Part shown: one piece after another, positions 19,255 to 27,977 of the stretch
How positions within the stretch are numbered: position 1 is the first letter of the stretch
Layout of the letters: every line of letters begins with the position of its first letter
Source: Paraburkholderia solisilvae
GTDB lineage: Bacteria > Pseudomonadota > Gammaproteobacteria > Burkholderiales > Burkholderiaceae
Direction: 5' to 3'
DNA length: 64,000 nt
NCBI RefSeq assembly: GCF_902859875.1
Contig: NZ_CADIKF010000041.1
Coordinates: forward strand, 1-64,000
Translations under genes and position numbers: made by a program
Notes under the pieces: model-generated
The model's input: the letters and a program-made list of their open reading frames with translations, nothing else
Databases searched by the model: none
What the model was told of the DNA's origin: nothing

Positions 19255-19271
19255 TCCTGGTTGTGCCTTCA

Positions 19272-19297
19272 AGACTGTCCATTGTTGTAGACAGTCT
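19272..19297. promoter_or_regulatory. Palindromic operator candidate between LysR and SDR genes
   Basis: AGACTGTC and GACAGTCT form a perfect inverted repeat with 8-bp arms and a 10-base spacer, 18 bases upstream of the LysR ATG and about 87 bases upstream of the dehydrogenase start. LysR proteins commonly bind an interrupted dyad in such divergent regions. The CATAAT at 19301 could be a -10 element for the dehydrogenase gene. Function is inferred. Confidence 0.55.
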
Positions 19298-19383
19298 AAA
19301 CATAATTAGCCGTTTTTCTCTATGACTGATCTGCATACACTCAGATCCGCTGTCCGATCGGCGGACATAGACAGGAGGTCACG

Positions 19384-20130
19384 ATGGATCGGGTATTTCA
19401 AGGAAAAGTCGCAATCGTCACCGGTGGTTCGCGTGGTATCGGTGCGGCAGTGGCTAAGGAGCTCGCCGAGCAGGGCGCTAACGTGGCGATCACGTATAGT
19501 CGGCAAGCCGATAAGGCAGCGCAGGTTGTTGCCGAGATGCAGGCAAAGGGTGTGAAGGCGCGTGCCTATCAGGCCGACCAGGCGGATGCCGGCGCCGTCA
19601 CCGAAATGATGGAGTCTGTTGCGAAAGAATTCGGCGGCCTGGATATTCTGGTCAACAACGCTGGCGTGTTCGCCATAGGCACCATTCAGGACACCGTCGA
19701 CATTCGTGCATTCGAACATCAACTGGCCGTGAACGTCAATGGCGTGCTGACAGCTATCCGCGTTGCCTCGCGCCTGATGAAAGAGGGCGGTCGAATAATC
19801 TCGATGTCCTCAGGTGTTACGACGCATGTCGGTGCACCCGGGATGGCCGACTACACGTCGTCAAAGGCGGCTGTGGAGGGATTCAGCAAAGGGGCCGCGC
19901 GTGATCTGGGAAAGAAGGGTATCACCGTCAACGTTGTCAGCCTGGGCGCCGTGAATACCGATATGAACCCGGAAAACGGTCCTTTCTCTGACTGGCTGAA
20001 GTCGACTAACGCCTTTGGCCGCTTTGGCCGCCCTGAAGAAATCGCAGCGGCCGTCGCGTTTCTCGCGAGCCCGCGAGCGAGCTTCATTACCGGCTCGGTG
20101 TTCGCGGTCGATGGCGGATTCGGCGCGTGA
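19384..20130 (+). CDS. Short-chain dehydrogenase/reductase (3-oxoacyl-ACP reductase-like)
   Basis: This 248-residue classical SDR has the NAD(P) loop TGGSRGIG (residues 14-21), NNAG near 90, the catalytic Ser in SMSSG and the YxxxK pair in YTSSK. GGAGGTCACG lies just ahead of the ATG. The Arg-rich region following the first beta strand suggests NADPH preference, but this is only indicative. The gene is divergent from a LysR regulator that probably controls it. The substrate is unknown; many such proteins reduce small ketones and are unrelated to fatty acid synthesis. Confidence 0.9.
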   Translation: MDRVFQGKVAIVTGGSRGIGAAVAKELAEQGANVAITYSRQADKAAQVVAEMQAKGVKARAYQADQADAGAVTEMMESVAKEFGGLDILVNNAGVFAIGTIQDTVDIRAFEHQLAVNVNGVLTAIRVASRLMKEGGRIISMSSGVTTHVGAPGMADYTSSKAAVEGFSKGAARDLGKKGITVNVVSLGAVNTDMNPENGPFSDWLKSTNAFGRFGRPEEIAAAVAFLASPRASFITGSVFAVDGGFGA

Positions 20131-20337
20131 GCGAGATGAGCATCGTTTAATGAGCATGTCCTGGCGAATGCGCGAGCGCTACGCCAGGGCCGCCCTCGCG
20201 GAAAGTTGACGTCCACGTTATAGCCAACCCCTGCAGGCGGCAGCGGCCCATACGGGCTGTTTTTCAGGGGCGCATAAGGGCCTTCAAATTTTCTCAATTG
20301 AATAGCACGTCTCTCGCATGACGGGCGCGGCTGGACG

Positions 20338-20577
20338 ATGATTCAAGGGTTAAGACGATTCGAAATGAAAGCGCAGATCAAACATACCTATGTGTCGATC
20401 GCGGGAGCATGGCATGGCGGCTGGGTATGGCAGGACGTCATGCCGGGATTGCGCAGGTCGGGGCACGCGGTGACGGCACCGACGCTCACCGGACTAGGAG
20501 AGCGTCGGCACGACGGCGATGGAAATACGGGTTTGACGACGCACATAGATGACGTCTTATTGCACATCGAGCTTTAA
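20338..20577 (+). pseudogene. N-terminal remnant of an alpha/beta hydrolase
   Basis: The 79-residue frame matches only the first third of salicylate-esterase/hydroxynitrile-lyase-like hydrolases: AWHGGWVWQDVMPGLRRSGH, then TAPTLTGLGER and THIDDVLLHIEL. Such enzymes normally continue for about 150 more residues with the Ser nucleophile and the His. Here a stop follows at 20575-20577 and the next gene begins 35 bases later. The usual oxyanion sequence V-H-G-A-W also reads I-A-G-A-W. It therefore looks like a truncated, non-catalytic leftover. Confidence 0.75.
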
Positions 20578-20612
20578 GCGGGTGGTCAGATTCTGAAACG
20601 GAGAGCATCGAC

Positions 20613-22190
20613 ATGCAACGGTATGATGCGGTGGTCATCGGCGGTGGTCACAACGGACTCGCCGCCGCACTTCATCTGCTGACGCAAGGCTGGCGCGTCG
20701 CGATCGTCGAGGCAAAGGACCGCTTTGGCGGCGCGGTTAAGACTGGCGAACTGACGGCGCCTGGTTTTCGCCATGACGTGGCAGCGATGAATCTCTCGAT
20801 GTTCGCTGGTTCCCCATTCCTCGCCCGGCACCGGGAAATATTGACGGCCAATGGGCTTGCGTTCGTGGCTGCTCCCCGGTGCTTCGCCACGGTCTTCCCG
20901 GACGACACTTTCCTCGGTGTGGACGCCGATCCCGACAGCACCGTCGGCGGGATCGAAAGACTGTGCGCGCGCGATGCTCAGGCGTGGACGGACATGCTCC
21001 ACATCTTTAAACGTGATGCACCCTTCATCTTCGCGCTTCTTAACAACCGGATGCCTTCGATAAAAACGGCCCGAATTATTTTTGGGGCGGTGCGAAGGCA
21101 CGGCCTATCGTGGCTTGACGACCTTATGCGCCTGCTGGTTGCATCGCCACGCGATTTTCTCGACGCTCACTTCGAACACCATAAAGTCAAAACGATGATG
21201 GCCGCCTGGGGGTTGCATCTGGATTTCTCACCCGAGATCGCAGGGGGAGCTCTTTTCCCCTATCTCGAGAGCATGGCGAGTCAGGCATTTGGCATGGTTA
21301 TCGGGCAGGGCGGCGCCGACACGATCATTATGGCGATGGTTGGCGCGATTCGTGAAAAAGGAGGAATGCTGATCTCCGGATCGCCAGTCGTCAACATCGA
21401 GATCGACAACGGCAGGGCCACAGGAGTCGTTCTGGCGGATGGTCGCATGCTTCACGCGTCGCGGGCCGTTGTGGCTAATGTTCACCCGAAGATTCTTGCT
21501 GAAAGACTGCTGCCTCGTCATCCGAAGTTTGCGGGCTTTGTCCGCCGCATGTCGCGCTTGCGTGCAGGACCGGGCACGATGATGATTCATCTCGCGATGC
21601 ATGATCTGCCTGACTGGAAGGCGGGGGCACACGTCCGGGAATATGCGTACGTGCACGTGGCACCCAATCTGGCAATGATGTCACGCGTCTACGCAGAGGC
21701 GGGCGACGGCATGCTGCCGGAACTGCCGGTGCTTGTCGTTGGCCAGCCAACGACTATTGATCCGTCTCGCGCGCCGGCCGGCAAGCACGTACTTTGGATT
21801 CAGGTACGAACGCTTCCAGCGCAAATCAAAGGCGATGCTGCAGGCATCATCAGCACGCGGGATTGGGATCAAGCCAAAGAGCAATACGCCGACCGGGTTC
21901 TGGATATCCTTGAGCAATACGCTCCTGGCACGCGCGCAAAGATTATTCAGCGATGTGTTTTCTCGCCGGTCGACCTGGAGCGTGAGAATGCCAATCTCAT
22001 CGGTGGGGATAGTCTGTCGGGAAGCCATCATCTGGACCAGTCCTTTTTTCTTCGTCCGGCGGCCGGATATTCGCGCTATGCGACCCCGGCAAAAGGTTTG
22101 TACATGTGTGGCGCTTCCACCTGGCCCGGCGCGGGAACCGGCGCCGCATCCGGCTTCATGCTTGCGCAGCATCTGGCTGCTGTTCGGTGA
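20613..22190 (+). CDS. Phytoene-desaturase-like FAD-dependent oxidoreductase
   Basis: This 525-residue flavoprotein opens with the dinucleotide motif YDAVVIGGGHNGLAAALHL and the second FAD signature KDRFGGAVKT. It closes with GLYMCGASTWPGAGTGAASG, the C-terminal FAD-binding motif of the CrtI/PYROXD2 group. Members oxidise or isomerise hydrophobic substrates; bacterial members outside carotenoid clusters are largely uncharacterised. No carotenoid genes are nearby, so carotenoid desaturation is unlikely. GGAGAG precedes the ATG. The gene lies directly behind a broken hydrolase gene. Confidence 0.88.
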   Translation: MQRYDAVVIGGGHNGLAAALHLLTQGWRVAIVEAKDRFGGAVKTGELTAPGFRHDVAAMNLSMFAGSPFLARHREILTANGLAFVAAPRCFATVFPDDTFLGVDADPDSTVGGIERLCARDAQAWTDMLHIFKRDAPFIFALLNNRMPSIKTARIIFGAVRRHGLSWLDDLMRLLVASPRDFLDAHFEHHKVKTMMAAWGLHLDFSPEIAGGALFPYLESMASQAFGMVIGQGGADTIIMAMVGAIREKGGMLISGSPVVNIEIDNGRATGVVLADGRMLHASRAVVANVHPKILAERLLPRHPKFAGFVRRMSRLRAGPGTMMIHLAMHDLPDWKAGAHVREYAYVHVAPNLAMMSRVYAEAGDGMLPELPVLVVGQPTTIDPSRAPAGKHVLWIQVRTLPAQIKGDAAGIISTRDWDQAKEQYADRVLDILEQYAPGTRAKIIQRCVFSPVDLERENANLIGGDSLSGSHHLDQSFFLRPAAGYSRYATPAKGLYMCGASTWPGAGTGAASGFMLAQHLAAVR

Positions 22191-22293
22191 GTCGTGCCGC
22201 GCTTTGAACCAGGCGATCCGGCAATGTTCGAGCGCAGTCGATCGCCGTGAAACGCGGCCGGCAGCGTTCCAGAAGCAACGGCATGGTAAATAT

Positions 22294-22779
22294 CTAATGC
22301 GCGGAAAGCACAATTCTTCCGATTGCAATACGCGCGCTCGCAATCAACTCCAAAACAGTGTTGACCGGCACATTGAGTATCGACGATGCCTGCTCATAGT
22401 CGAGGCCCATGCCAGCGGTAAGCAGCATCGCCACTCGTTCCCTGTCTGACAGAATGAGCAATTGACGCAACGCGGCGTCCGAAAGTTCACTCTCCTCAGA
22501 GTCGACAATATTCGGTTGATGAAAAAGCCCTTCTTTTAAGGACTGTTCTTTGCGGAACGAATGTTTATCGCTCATGCCAGTCCAGCATTGGTAAAGCGCG
22601 GAAAGCGCACGCATCAGCGATTGCTGTTCATCGTGGAACCGTCCACCGCTGTGTCGAAGTGCGATTTCGACTAAAAACTCTGCATCATTTTCGTCACCGG
22701 TCAGACAGTACGAAAATCTCCACAGATGCTCTAACAGCGAAGCACCTGCTTCGCTTGCACTCTGAACCGTAGATCGCAT
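22294..22779 (-). CDS. ECF sigma-factor-like protein
   Basis: The C-terminal half of this 161-residue protein resembles sigma-70 region 4 of ECF factors: LSDRERVAMLLTAGMGLDYE followed by SILNVPVNTVLELIASAR, a helix-turn-helix used to read -35 boxes. The N-terminal half (LLEHLWRFSYCLTGDENDAE) fits a divergent region 2. Acidic and serine residues fill the linker. No anti-sigma gene is adjacent, which is unusual for ECF factors. Base composition is lower in GC than the neighbours. It could be a genuine orphan sigma factor or a degenerate one. Confidence 0.6.
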   Translation of the reverse strand: MRSTVQSASEAGASLLEHLWRFSYCLTGDENDAEFLVEIALRHSGGRFHDEQQSLMRALSALYQCWTGMSDKHSFRKEQSLKEGLFHQPNIVDSEESELSDAALRQLLILSDRERVAMLLTAGMGLDYEQASSILNVPVNTVLELIASARIAIGRIVLSAH

Positions 22780-22892
22780 TTTGATAAGGTTCCTGGCCGC
22801 AGCGTTCTCTTTTTTATGTCACGCTAACTTGTTCGACGAACAACAGCAGGCTCAGAAATTTTCGCCCAAGAAAGTAAAATCCGTTCGATTAC

Positions 22893-23813
22893 CTACAATG
22901 TTTCGTGCCGTTTATCGGAGTGCACTACTTCTCCTAAAATATCCAGGTTCCTGTGCAGGACGGTCGTCACACAATCGATCACAACCTTAACGACAGGATT
23001 TTCGCTGTCTTGACGGCGTGTCACCAACCAGAGATCGAGTGACGGAGGGCTCACATCGAAAGAGCAGGGCGTGAGCATCTCGTCTGCCCGGCCCAGGAAA
23101 TGAGGTATTAGAGCTATCCCTGCGCCGGCACGTGCGGCGTCTGCCTGTAATCGTTGACTATTTGAGCGGAAGGCAACGCGGGCTGTGGGAAATTGCTCGT
23201 TGAACCATGCAGGACTTGGCATATGAGCGTAGCTTTCATTGTATCCAACAAAGATCGGGGGTTCGCCTTTACTGAGGCGCGTGCTCCACTCTTTGGAAGC
23301 GTAAAAACCGTAGCCGATTTTCGCTAGAGATTTGATGATCAAATTGCGTCCGTCGGGTCTGCTGAACCGCAAGGCGATGTCAGCTTCGTGCCTTTCCAGG
23401 CTCACCGGCCTGACATCAACAACTACCTCTATATCCAATGCCTCGTGACGCCTCGCGAGATCAGCGAGCGGATGAGCCAAGAAACATTGGATAAGAGTGG
23501 GCGTGGCATGGACACGAACCAGACCCTTAAGGGAAGTGTCCGCTCCGCCGCGTCTAAGCAATTCAGCCTGGTTTTCCATATTGTATGCAGCATCGACAAT
23601 TCGCCGACCTGCGCATGTCAGCACATACCCATCCGGCCGGCGGTCGACAAGCTTCTCGCCCAATACTTTCTCGAGCGTCGATACGCGGCGTGACACCGTC
23701 GCATGGTTGACCGATAAGACGCGCGCAGCTGCGGACAAGCTGCGATGACGGGCTAGTACCGTGAAAAAGTGTATGTCTTCCCAATCCAGTTGTTTGCGAA
23801 AGCGGCTGGCCAT
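22893..23813 (-). CDS. LysR-family transcriptional regulator
   Basis: This LysR protein has the N-terminal winged helix (LDWEDIHFFTVLARHRSLSA, then NHATVSRRVSTLEKVLGEKL) and an effector-binding domain from about residue 95. The frame is open to 23915, but starting at ATG 23813 gives 306 residues, the normal LysR length. The ribosome-binding site there is weak, so the start is uncertain. The helix-turn-helix most resembles the group that includes regulators with a DW-E-I opening. It has no evident target next to it. Confidence 0.85.
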   Translation of the reverse strand: MASRFRKQLDWEDIHFFTVLARHRSLSAAARVLSVNHATVSRRVSTLEKVLGEKLVDRRPDGYVLTCAGRRIVDAAYNMENQAELLRRGGADTSLKGLVRVHATPTLIQCFLAHPLADLARRHEALDIEVVVDVRPVSLERHEADIALRFSRPDGRNLIIKSLAKIGYGFYASKEWSTRLSKGEPPIFVGYNESYAHMPSPAWFNEQFPTARVAFRSNSQRLQADAARAGAGIALIPHFLGRADEMLTPCSFDVSPPSLDLWLVTRRQDSENPVVKVVIDCVTTVLHRNLDILGEVVHSDKRHETL

Positions 23814-24822
23814 TCTTTGCAGTTTCGATCGATGTTTAGTTTGAGCGGCATGGAGAAATTCACTCCTCGCTCTTTTTCTAGAGTTCCGCGATTTTTGCCA
23901 GCGATGTTCTCGCAAGGCAAAAACGGCGAAGCTTCCCGAGCCGACATTTTTCCGGTGCAGTAGTCAGCAACCGAGCTGACATGACGACGAGTCTGGTAGG
24001 CGAAACCGCAGCCATTCACCCTCGCCAGGCATTGACGGTGCCTGCCAGACCGACCCTCGATCCAGAACCGGGTCGAGGCAGTGATGCCTCACAGGATATG
24101 ACAGATGTGTGCTTTTCGATGGCGCCCGACGATGTGTTGTCGTCCGGGCTGAAGCTATTATTCGATCAGCTGCTGTGAAAATTTTCTACTGCATCGGAGG
24201 CAAGACTCGACGGTCTTATGCAATGGAGCGCTTCACCATGTCAATGTTTTATTGGCTGTTCGGGACAAGCGGTTTGCGTTTTTAACGATGTGGCAGATCG
24301 AATTTGCACATGCTTTCCGGCAGAAATTTTCGGATCGAGCGCCTTAGTCGGCCGCCGACGCTGCCAAGGCGAGTATATGGCTACGTCGCCGGTTACTGCG
24401 TCTTCGATGATTTCGCTGAATGCGGTTAAGGGGCTGGCTATCTGCCTGTCTGCCTGTTTCGTGGTTAAACCACTCGCTGGCAGGCTCTTGCGGGCCGTGA
24501 GATGCGAGCCGAGCAGTAACCTTCGGGCTTTAGTCTTTCGATAGGGAATTCGAACGAAACGGCTTGTGGATGACGGTTGGCCGTATCGCGAGCCGCCTTC
24601 GGTATGACGCAGGCAGTGGCACGTAGCTTTAGCGCAAGCCATTCGGTGCCACTCCTAAGCTTCGCATGAGTTCGCCCACATTGCCGGACCTGTGCGAGCG
24701 TCGCCTGAATAGTCTTCTGGAGAACCGCTTTACAGCGCTTCGAGGCTACCATGTCGGATGCGACTGCTGCGCCGCGACCAGGCTATGGCGCCGGACCGTG
24801 CCCGGTTCGTTGCGTTGCAGAA
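23814..24822. other. About 1 kb without a recognisable gene
   Basis: Several short frames exist (for example 23981-24178 and 24218-24544 on the plus strand, 24241-24642 on the minus strand), but none has a good ribosome-binding site, a family motif or a convincing codon pattern. Composition is lower in GC than the surroundings. I saw no inverted-repeat ends or transposase motifs. It is probably decayed or acquired DNA. Confidence 0.5.
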
Positions 24823-25578
24823 TCACCCCCCCGCCTTTGACCGTCGGACCCATTCATCCAGACCGACATGGCCGAGGCGCGCGTCGCCCAATGGCACCAG
24901 TGAATGTTCTTCGACGATTCCGCCAAAGTATCGTGCGTCGGGATCGCGCACAACCTGACGCGGGTCGCCGACTGCCTTCAGATAGCGGGCGATCAGTTCG
25001 TCAAACGGCGCGCGTTCCGGACCGGCAATCTCGACGATGCCATTGCGGGGCGCTGCGACTGCCACCTCCGCGACGCTGGCGGCAACGTCGTCGGCTGCGA
25101 TGGGCTGGAACAGCCCGGGTGAGAGCCTCACGACGTTTTCTGCTGTGCACGAATCGGCGATGCCGCCGAGAAACTCCAGAAACTGGGTCGCGCGGACAAG
25201 GGTATAAGGGATGCCGGCCGCCTGGATCAGCTTCTCCTGCGCAACCTTGGCACGGAAATAACCATTCTCCGGTGTGCGCTCGATGCCGACGATCGACAAC
25301 GCGACGTGGTGCTTCACGCCCACTGCTTTCTCCACCGCAAGAAGGTTGCGGGTGGAGGTTTCGAAGAACGCCAGAACCGCCTTGTCTTCGAAGGAGGGCG
25401 AATTGGCCAGGTCGACCACGACCTGAGCGCCGGTGAGGGCTGCCTCGAGTCCTTCGCCAGTCACGCTATTGATGCCGTTTCTGGGCGAGGCCGCGACGAC
25501 CTCGTGTCCGTCCTGGAGCAGAATCGCGACAGTCTTCGAGCCGATCAGGCCGGTCCCACCGATGACGACGATCTTCAT
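24823..25578 (-). CDS. NAD(P)-binding (atypical SDR, NmrA-like) protein
   Basis: This 251-residue protein begins with the Rossmann motif KIVVIGGTGLIGSKTV and lacks the SDR Tyr-x-x-x-Lys dyad in its usual form, placing it among the NmrA/atypical SDR proteins. These include NADPH-sensing regulators and small reductases. GGAGG precedes the ATG. It stands alone; about 350 bases upstream of it (25579-25926) hold no supported gene. Confidence 0.87.
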   Translation of the reverse strand: MKIVVIGGTGLIGSKTVAILLQDGHEVVAASPRNGINSVTGEGLEAALTGAQVVVDLANSPSFEDKAVLAFFETSTRNLLAVEKAVGVKHHVALSIVGIERTPENGYFRAKVAQEKLIQAAGIPYTLVRATQFLEFLGGIADSCTAENVVRLSPGLFQPIAADDVAASVAEVAVAAPRNGIVEIAGPERAPFDELIARYLKAVGDPRQVVRDPDARYFGGIVEEHSLVPLGDARLGHVGLDEWVRRSKAGG

Positions 25579-25926
25579 GTTTGATCCTCCATTCCGTTAG
25601 CGGCAACGCTCCGCACAAAGCATCATAGGTGTGCGCGGCGTGTCGCGGTAGGCGCGCGAAGAGGGCCACGGTGTTGTCTATAAGGCACCAGTGCAAGCGG
25701 ATACGGTCAAGGGCGCTTTTGAATAAAGTCCGATATGGCAATCGCTTAAAGCCACGGACTCTGTACCGCATTCGTGTGACCGGCGCCGGTGACGACCATT
25801 CGTTTGTCGTGCGATCGACCGGACATGCATGCGGCTCGGCAACACTTTCAAACGACGCAGTCGATATGTGTCGGGTACTAAAAGCGCGACCATCGGTAAC
25901 GGTCGGCGTTTGTGCCGGCATCTGCC

Positions 25927-25964
25927 GGTTCATTTCGATAATACTTGAAATATCGAAATGAACC
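25927..25964. promoter_or_regulatory. ArsR operator palindrome
   Basis: GGTTCATTTCGATA and TATCGAAATGAACC are perfect inverted repeats with 14-bp arms separated by 10 bases, ending 15 bases before the arsR start. ArsR/SmtB repressors bind such dyads over their own promoter and release it when arsenite binds. Position and symmetry make self-regulation of the ars operon very likely. Confidence 0.8.
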
Positions 25965-25979
25965 GGGTATCGTGCCGCA

Positions 25980-26312
25980 ATGGACTCGAATCTCGTCGTA
26001 CGCGCGTTGGGCGCGCTCGCTCACGAATCACGCCTCGCGATTTTCCGCGCGCTTGTCGTCGCCGGCCCGGACGGGATGCCAGCCGGCGAAATCGCGCAGC
26101 AGCTCGGACTGGCTCCTTCAAGCCTGTCATTTCATCTGAAGGACCTGTCCCATGCGGAGTTGGTCAAACCAAGACAGGAAGGGCGCTTCATCATCTACAC
26201 GGCCAATTTCGATGCGATGACTGGCGTCATTGCGTTCCTCACTGAGAACTGCTGCGCCGGCGCGCCATGCGCGGCAGGCGACCTGGCTTCCTGTTGCGCA
26301 GACAAATCATGA
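25980..26312 (+). CDS. arsR: ArsR-family metalloregulatory repressor
   Basis: This 110-residue winged-helix repressor has its recognition region near residues 36-62 (EIAQQLGLAPSSLSFHLKDL), in the typical ArsR form. It should repress the arsenic operon until arsenite binds. Cysteines at 91, 92, 97, 105 and 106 cluster at the C-terminus, where some ArsR groups place their arsenite site; the classical Cys-Val-Cys in the DNA-binding helix is absent. A long palindrome lies just upstream, and arsC, acr3 and an MFS gene follow. Confidence 0.92.
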   Translation: MDSNLVVRALGALAHESRLAIFRALVVAGPDGMPAGEIAQQLGLAPSSLSFHLKDLSHAELVKPRQEGRFIIYTANFDAMTGVIAFLTENCCAGAPCAAGDLASCCADKS

Positions 26313-26361
26313 AGCGCATGCACCTTCACCTATCGGTCGTTGGCATCCTTCCGGGCCGCAC

Positions 26362-26883
26362 GTGAACGATAAAACCTGGTCCATCCTCATTCTTTGCACC
26401 GGCAACAGCGCACGCAGCATCATCGCCGAAGCGCTGTTCAATGTGCTTGGCGAAGGCCGTTTTCACGCATACAGCGCGGGCAGTCACCCTACCGGCATCG
26501 TCAACCCGTTTGCAGTCGAGCGCTGCGAAGCGTTGGGTTACGACACGTCGCGTTTGCGCAGCAAGAGCTGGGATGAATTCGCGATGCCCGATGCGCCGCA
26601 TATGGATTTCGTGATCACCGTCTGCGATCAGGCCGCGGGCGAAGTCTGCCCGATCTGGCCGGGCACACCGGTCACTGCGCACTGGGGCTTCGAAGACCCG
26701 GCCGCATTTGACGGCACTGACGATGAAAAGCGCAAAGAATTCGACAAGGTGTTCCGACAAATCTTGAACCGCGTCAGTCAATTCGTGAACCTGCCGCTGC
26801 ATGTGCTCGACCACAGCGCAATCCAGCATGAAATGCGCGCGATCGGCGCGAAGCCTGCCGAGGAATCCAGTGAGCAACGCTGA
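26362..26883 (+). CDS. arsC: Arsenate reductase, low-molecular-weight phosphatase type
   Basis: This 173-residue protein carries the phosphatase-like loop CTGNSARS at residues 12-19, with the catalytic Cys and Arg, and later cysteines in VITVCDQAAGEVCPIW that could relay the disulfide. It reduces arsenate to arsenite for export. No ATG lies at the family's normal start. The GTG at 26362 gives the expected N-terminus (NDKTWSILILCTGNSA) but has only a weak ribosome-binding site. It overlaps acr3 by 14 bases. Confidence 0.9.
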   Translation: MNDKTWSILILCTGNSARSIIAEALFNVLGEGRFHAYSAGSHPTGIVNPFAVERCEALGYDTSRLRSKSWDEFAMPDAPHMDFVITVCDQAAGEVCPIWPGTPVTAHWGFEDPAAFDGTDDEKRKEFDKVFRQILNRVSQFVNLPLHVLDHSAIQHEMRAIGAKPAEESSEQR

Positions 26884-27946
26884 CGCCGCGGCGTGCACCG
26901 TGCGGCCGGCAATCGGCTTTTTCGAGCGCTATCTGACAGCTTGGGTCGCGCTGTGCATCGTGGCCGGCATCGCGGTCGGGCAAGCCCTCCCGCAAATCTT
27001 CCAGGCAATCGGCCGCATGGAGCTCGCACACGTGAACCTGCCGGTTGGCGTGCTGATCTGGGTGATGATCGTGCCGATGCTGATCAAGATCGATTTTTCG
27101 GCGATGGCGCAGGTCAGAAACCAATGGCGCGGCATCGGCGTCACGCTGTTTGTGAACTGGCTCGTCAAGCCGTTTTCGATGGCGCTGCTCGGCTGGGTCT
27201 TTGTGCGGCACGTGTTTGCGCCCTGGCTTCGGGCGGACCAGCTCGACAGCTATGTGGCCGGGCTGATTCTGCTTGCCGCCGCGCCTTGTACGGCGATGGT
27301 GTTCGTCTGGTCGCAACTATGCAAGGGCGATCCCTATTTCACGCTGTCGCAGGTCGCGCTCAACGACTCGATCATGATCATCGCGTTTGCGCCGCTGGTC
27401 GCGCTGCTGCTCGGCCTGTCGGCAATCGCGGTGCCGTGGGACACGCTGATCATCTCGGTCGCGCTTTATATCGTCGTTCCGGTCGCTATCGCGCAAGTCG
27501 TCCGACGCCGTTTGCTCGCGCGCGGCGACGCGCATTTCCGGCGAGCCGTCGCACGTCTCGGCCCGTATTCGATCTGCGCATTGCTCGCCACACTTGTACT
27601 GCTCTTTGCCTTTCAGGGGCAGGCGATCGTGCGGGAGCCGCTCGTGATTGCGATGCTCGCTGTGCCGATCCTCGTACAGGTGTTAGTCAATTCGGGGCTC
27701 GCGTATCTGCTTAACCGACGTCTCGGTGTCGCGCATTGCGTCGCGGGTCCGTCGAGCCTGATTGGCGCGAGTAACTTTTTCGAACTGGCCGTCGCAACGG
27801 CAATCAGTCTCTTCGGTTTTCACTCGGGGGCTGCGCTCGCGACGGTCGTTGGCGTGCTGATCGAAGTGCCGGTGATGCTGCTGGTCGTTGGTATCGTGAA
27901 TCGTTCGCAGCCTTGGTACGAAGCCAGCCGGATTCCGCGCGCGTGA
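26870..27946 (+). CDS. acr3: ACR3-type arsenite efflux permease
   Basis: This 358-residue protein has about ten membrane helices and the ACR3/bile-acid-transporter pattern, including LLAAAPCTAMVFVWSQL with the conserved Cys140 needed for transport in characterised ACR3 proteins, and VALNDSIMIIAFAPL. It exports arsenite from the cytoplasm. I chose the GTG at 26870 because GAGGA lies at the right distance; it starts inside the arsC coding region, indicating coupled translation. Annotation pipelines sometimes call such genes arsB, but this is not the ArsB fold. Confidence 0.93.
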   Translation: MSNADAAACTVRPAIGFFERYLTAWVALCIVAGIAVGQALPQIFQAIGRMELAHVNLPVGVLIWVMIVPMLIKIDFSAMAQVRNQWRGIGVTLFVNWLVKPFSMALLGWVFVRHVFAPWLRADQLDSYVAGLILLAAAPCTAMVFVWSQLCKGDPYFTLSQVALNDSIMIIAFAPLVALLLGLSAIAVPWDTLIISVALYIVVPVAIAQVVRRRLLARGDAHFRRAVARLGPYSICALLATLVLLFAFQGQAIVREPLVIAMLAVPILVQVLVNSGLAYLLNRRLGVAHCVAGPSSLIGASNFFELAVATAISLFGFHSGAALATVVGVLIEVPVMLLVVGIVNRSQPWYEASRIPRA

Positions 27947-27977
27947 AGGTTGCCGCGCATTTTTGCTCGCAGGATTC

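Noticed and set aside
23981..24642. Short frames in the 1-kb gap as genes or insertion-sequence pieces
   Set aside because: No ribosome-binding sites, no transposase motifs and no terminal inverted repeats were found.
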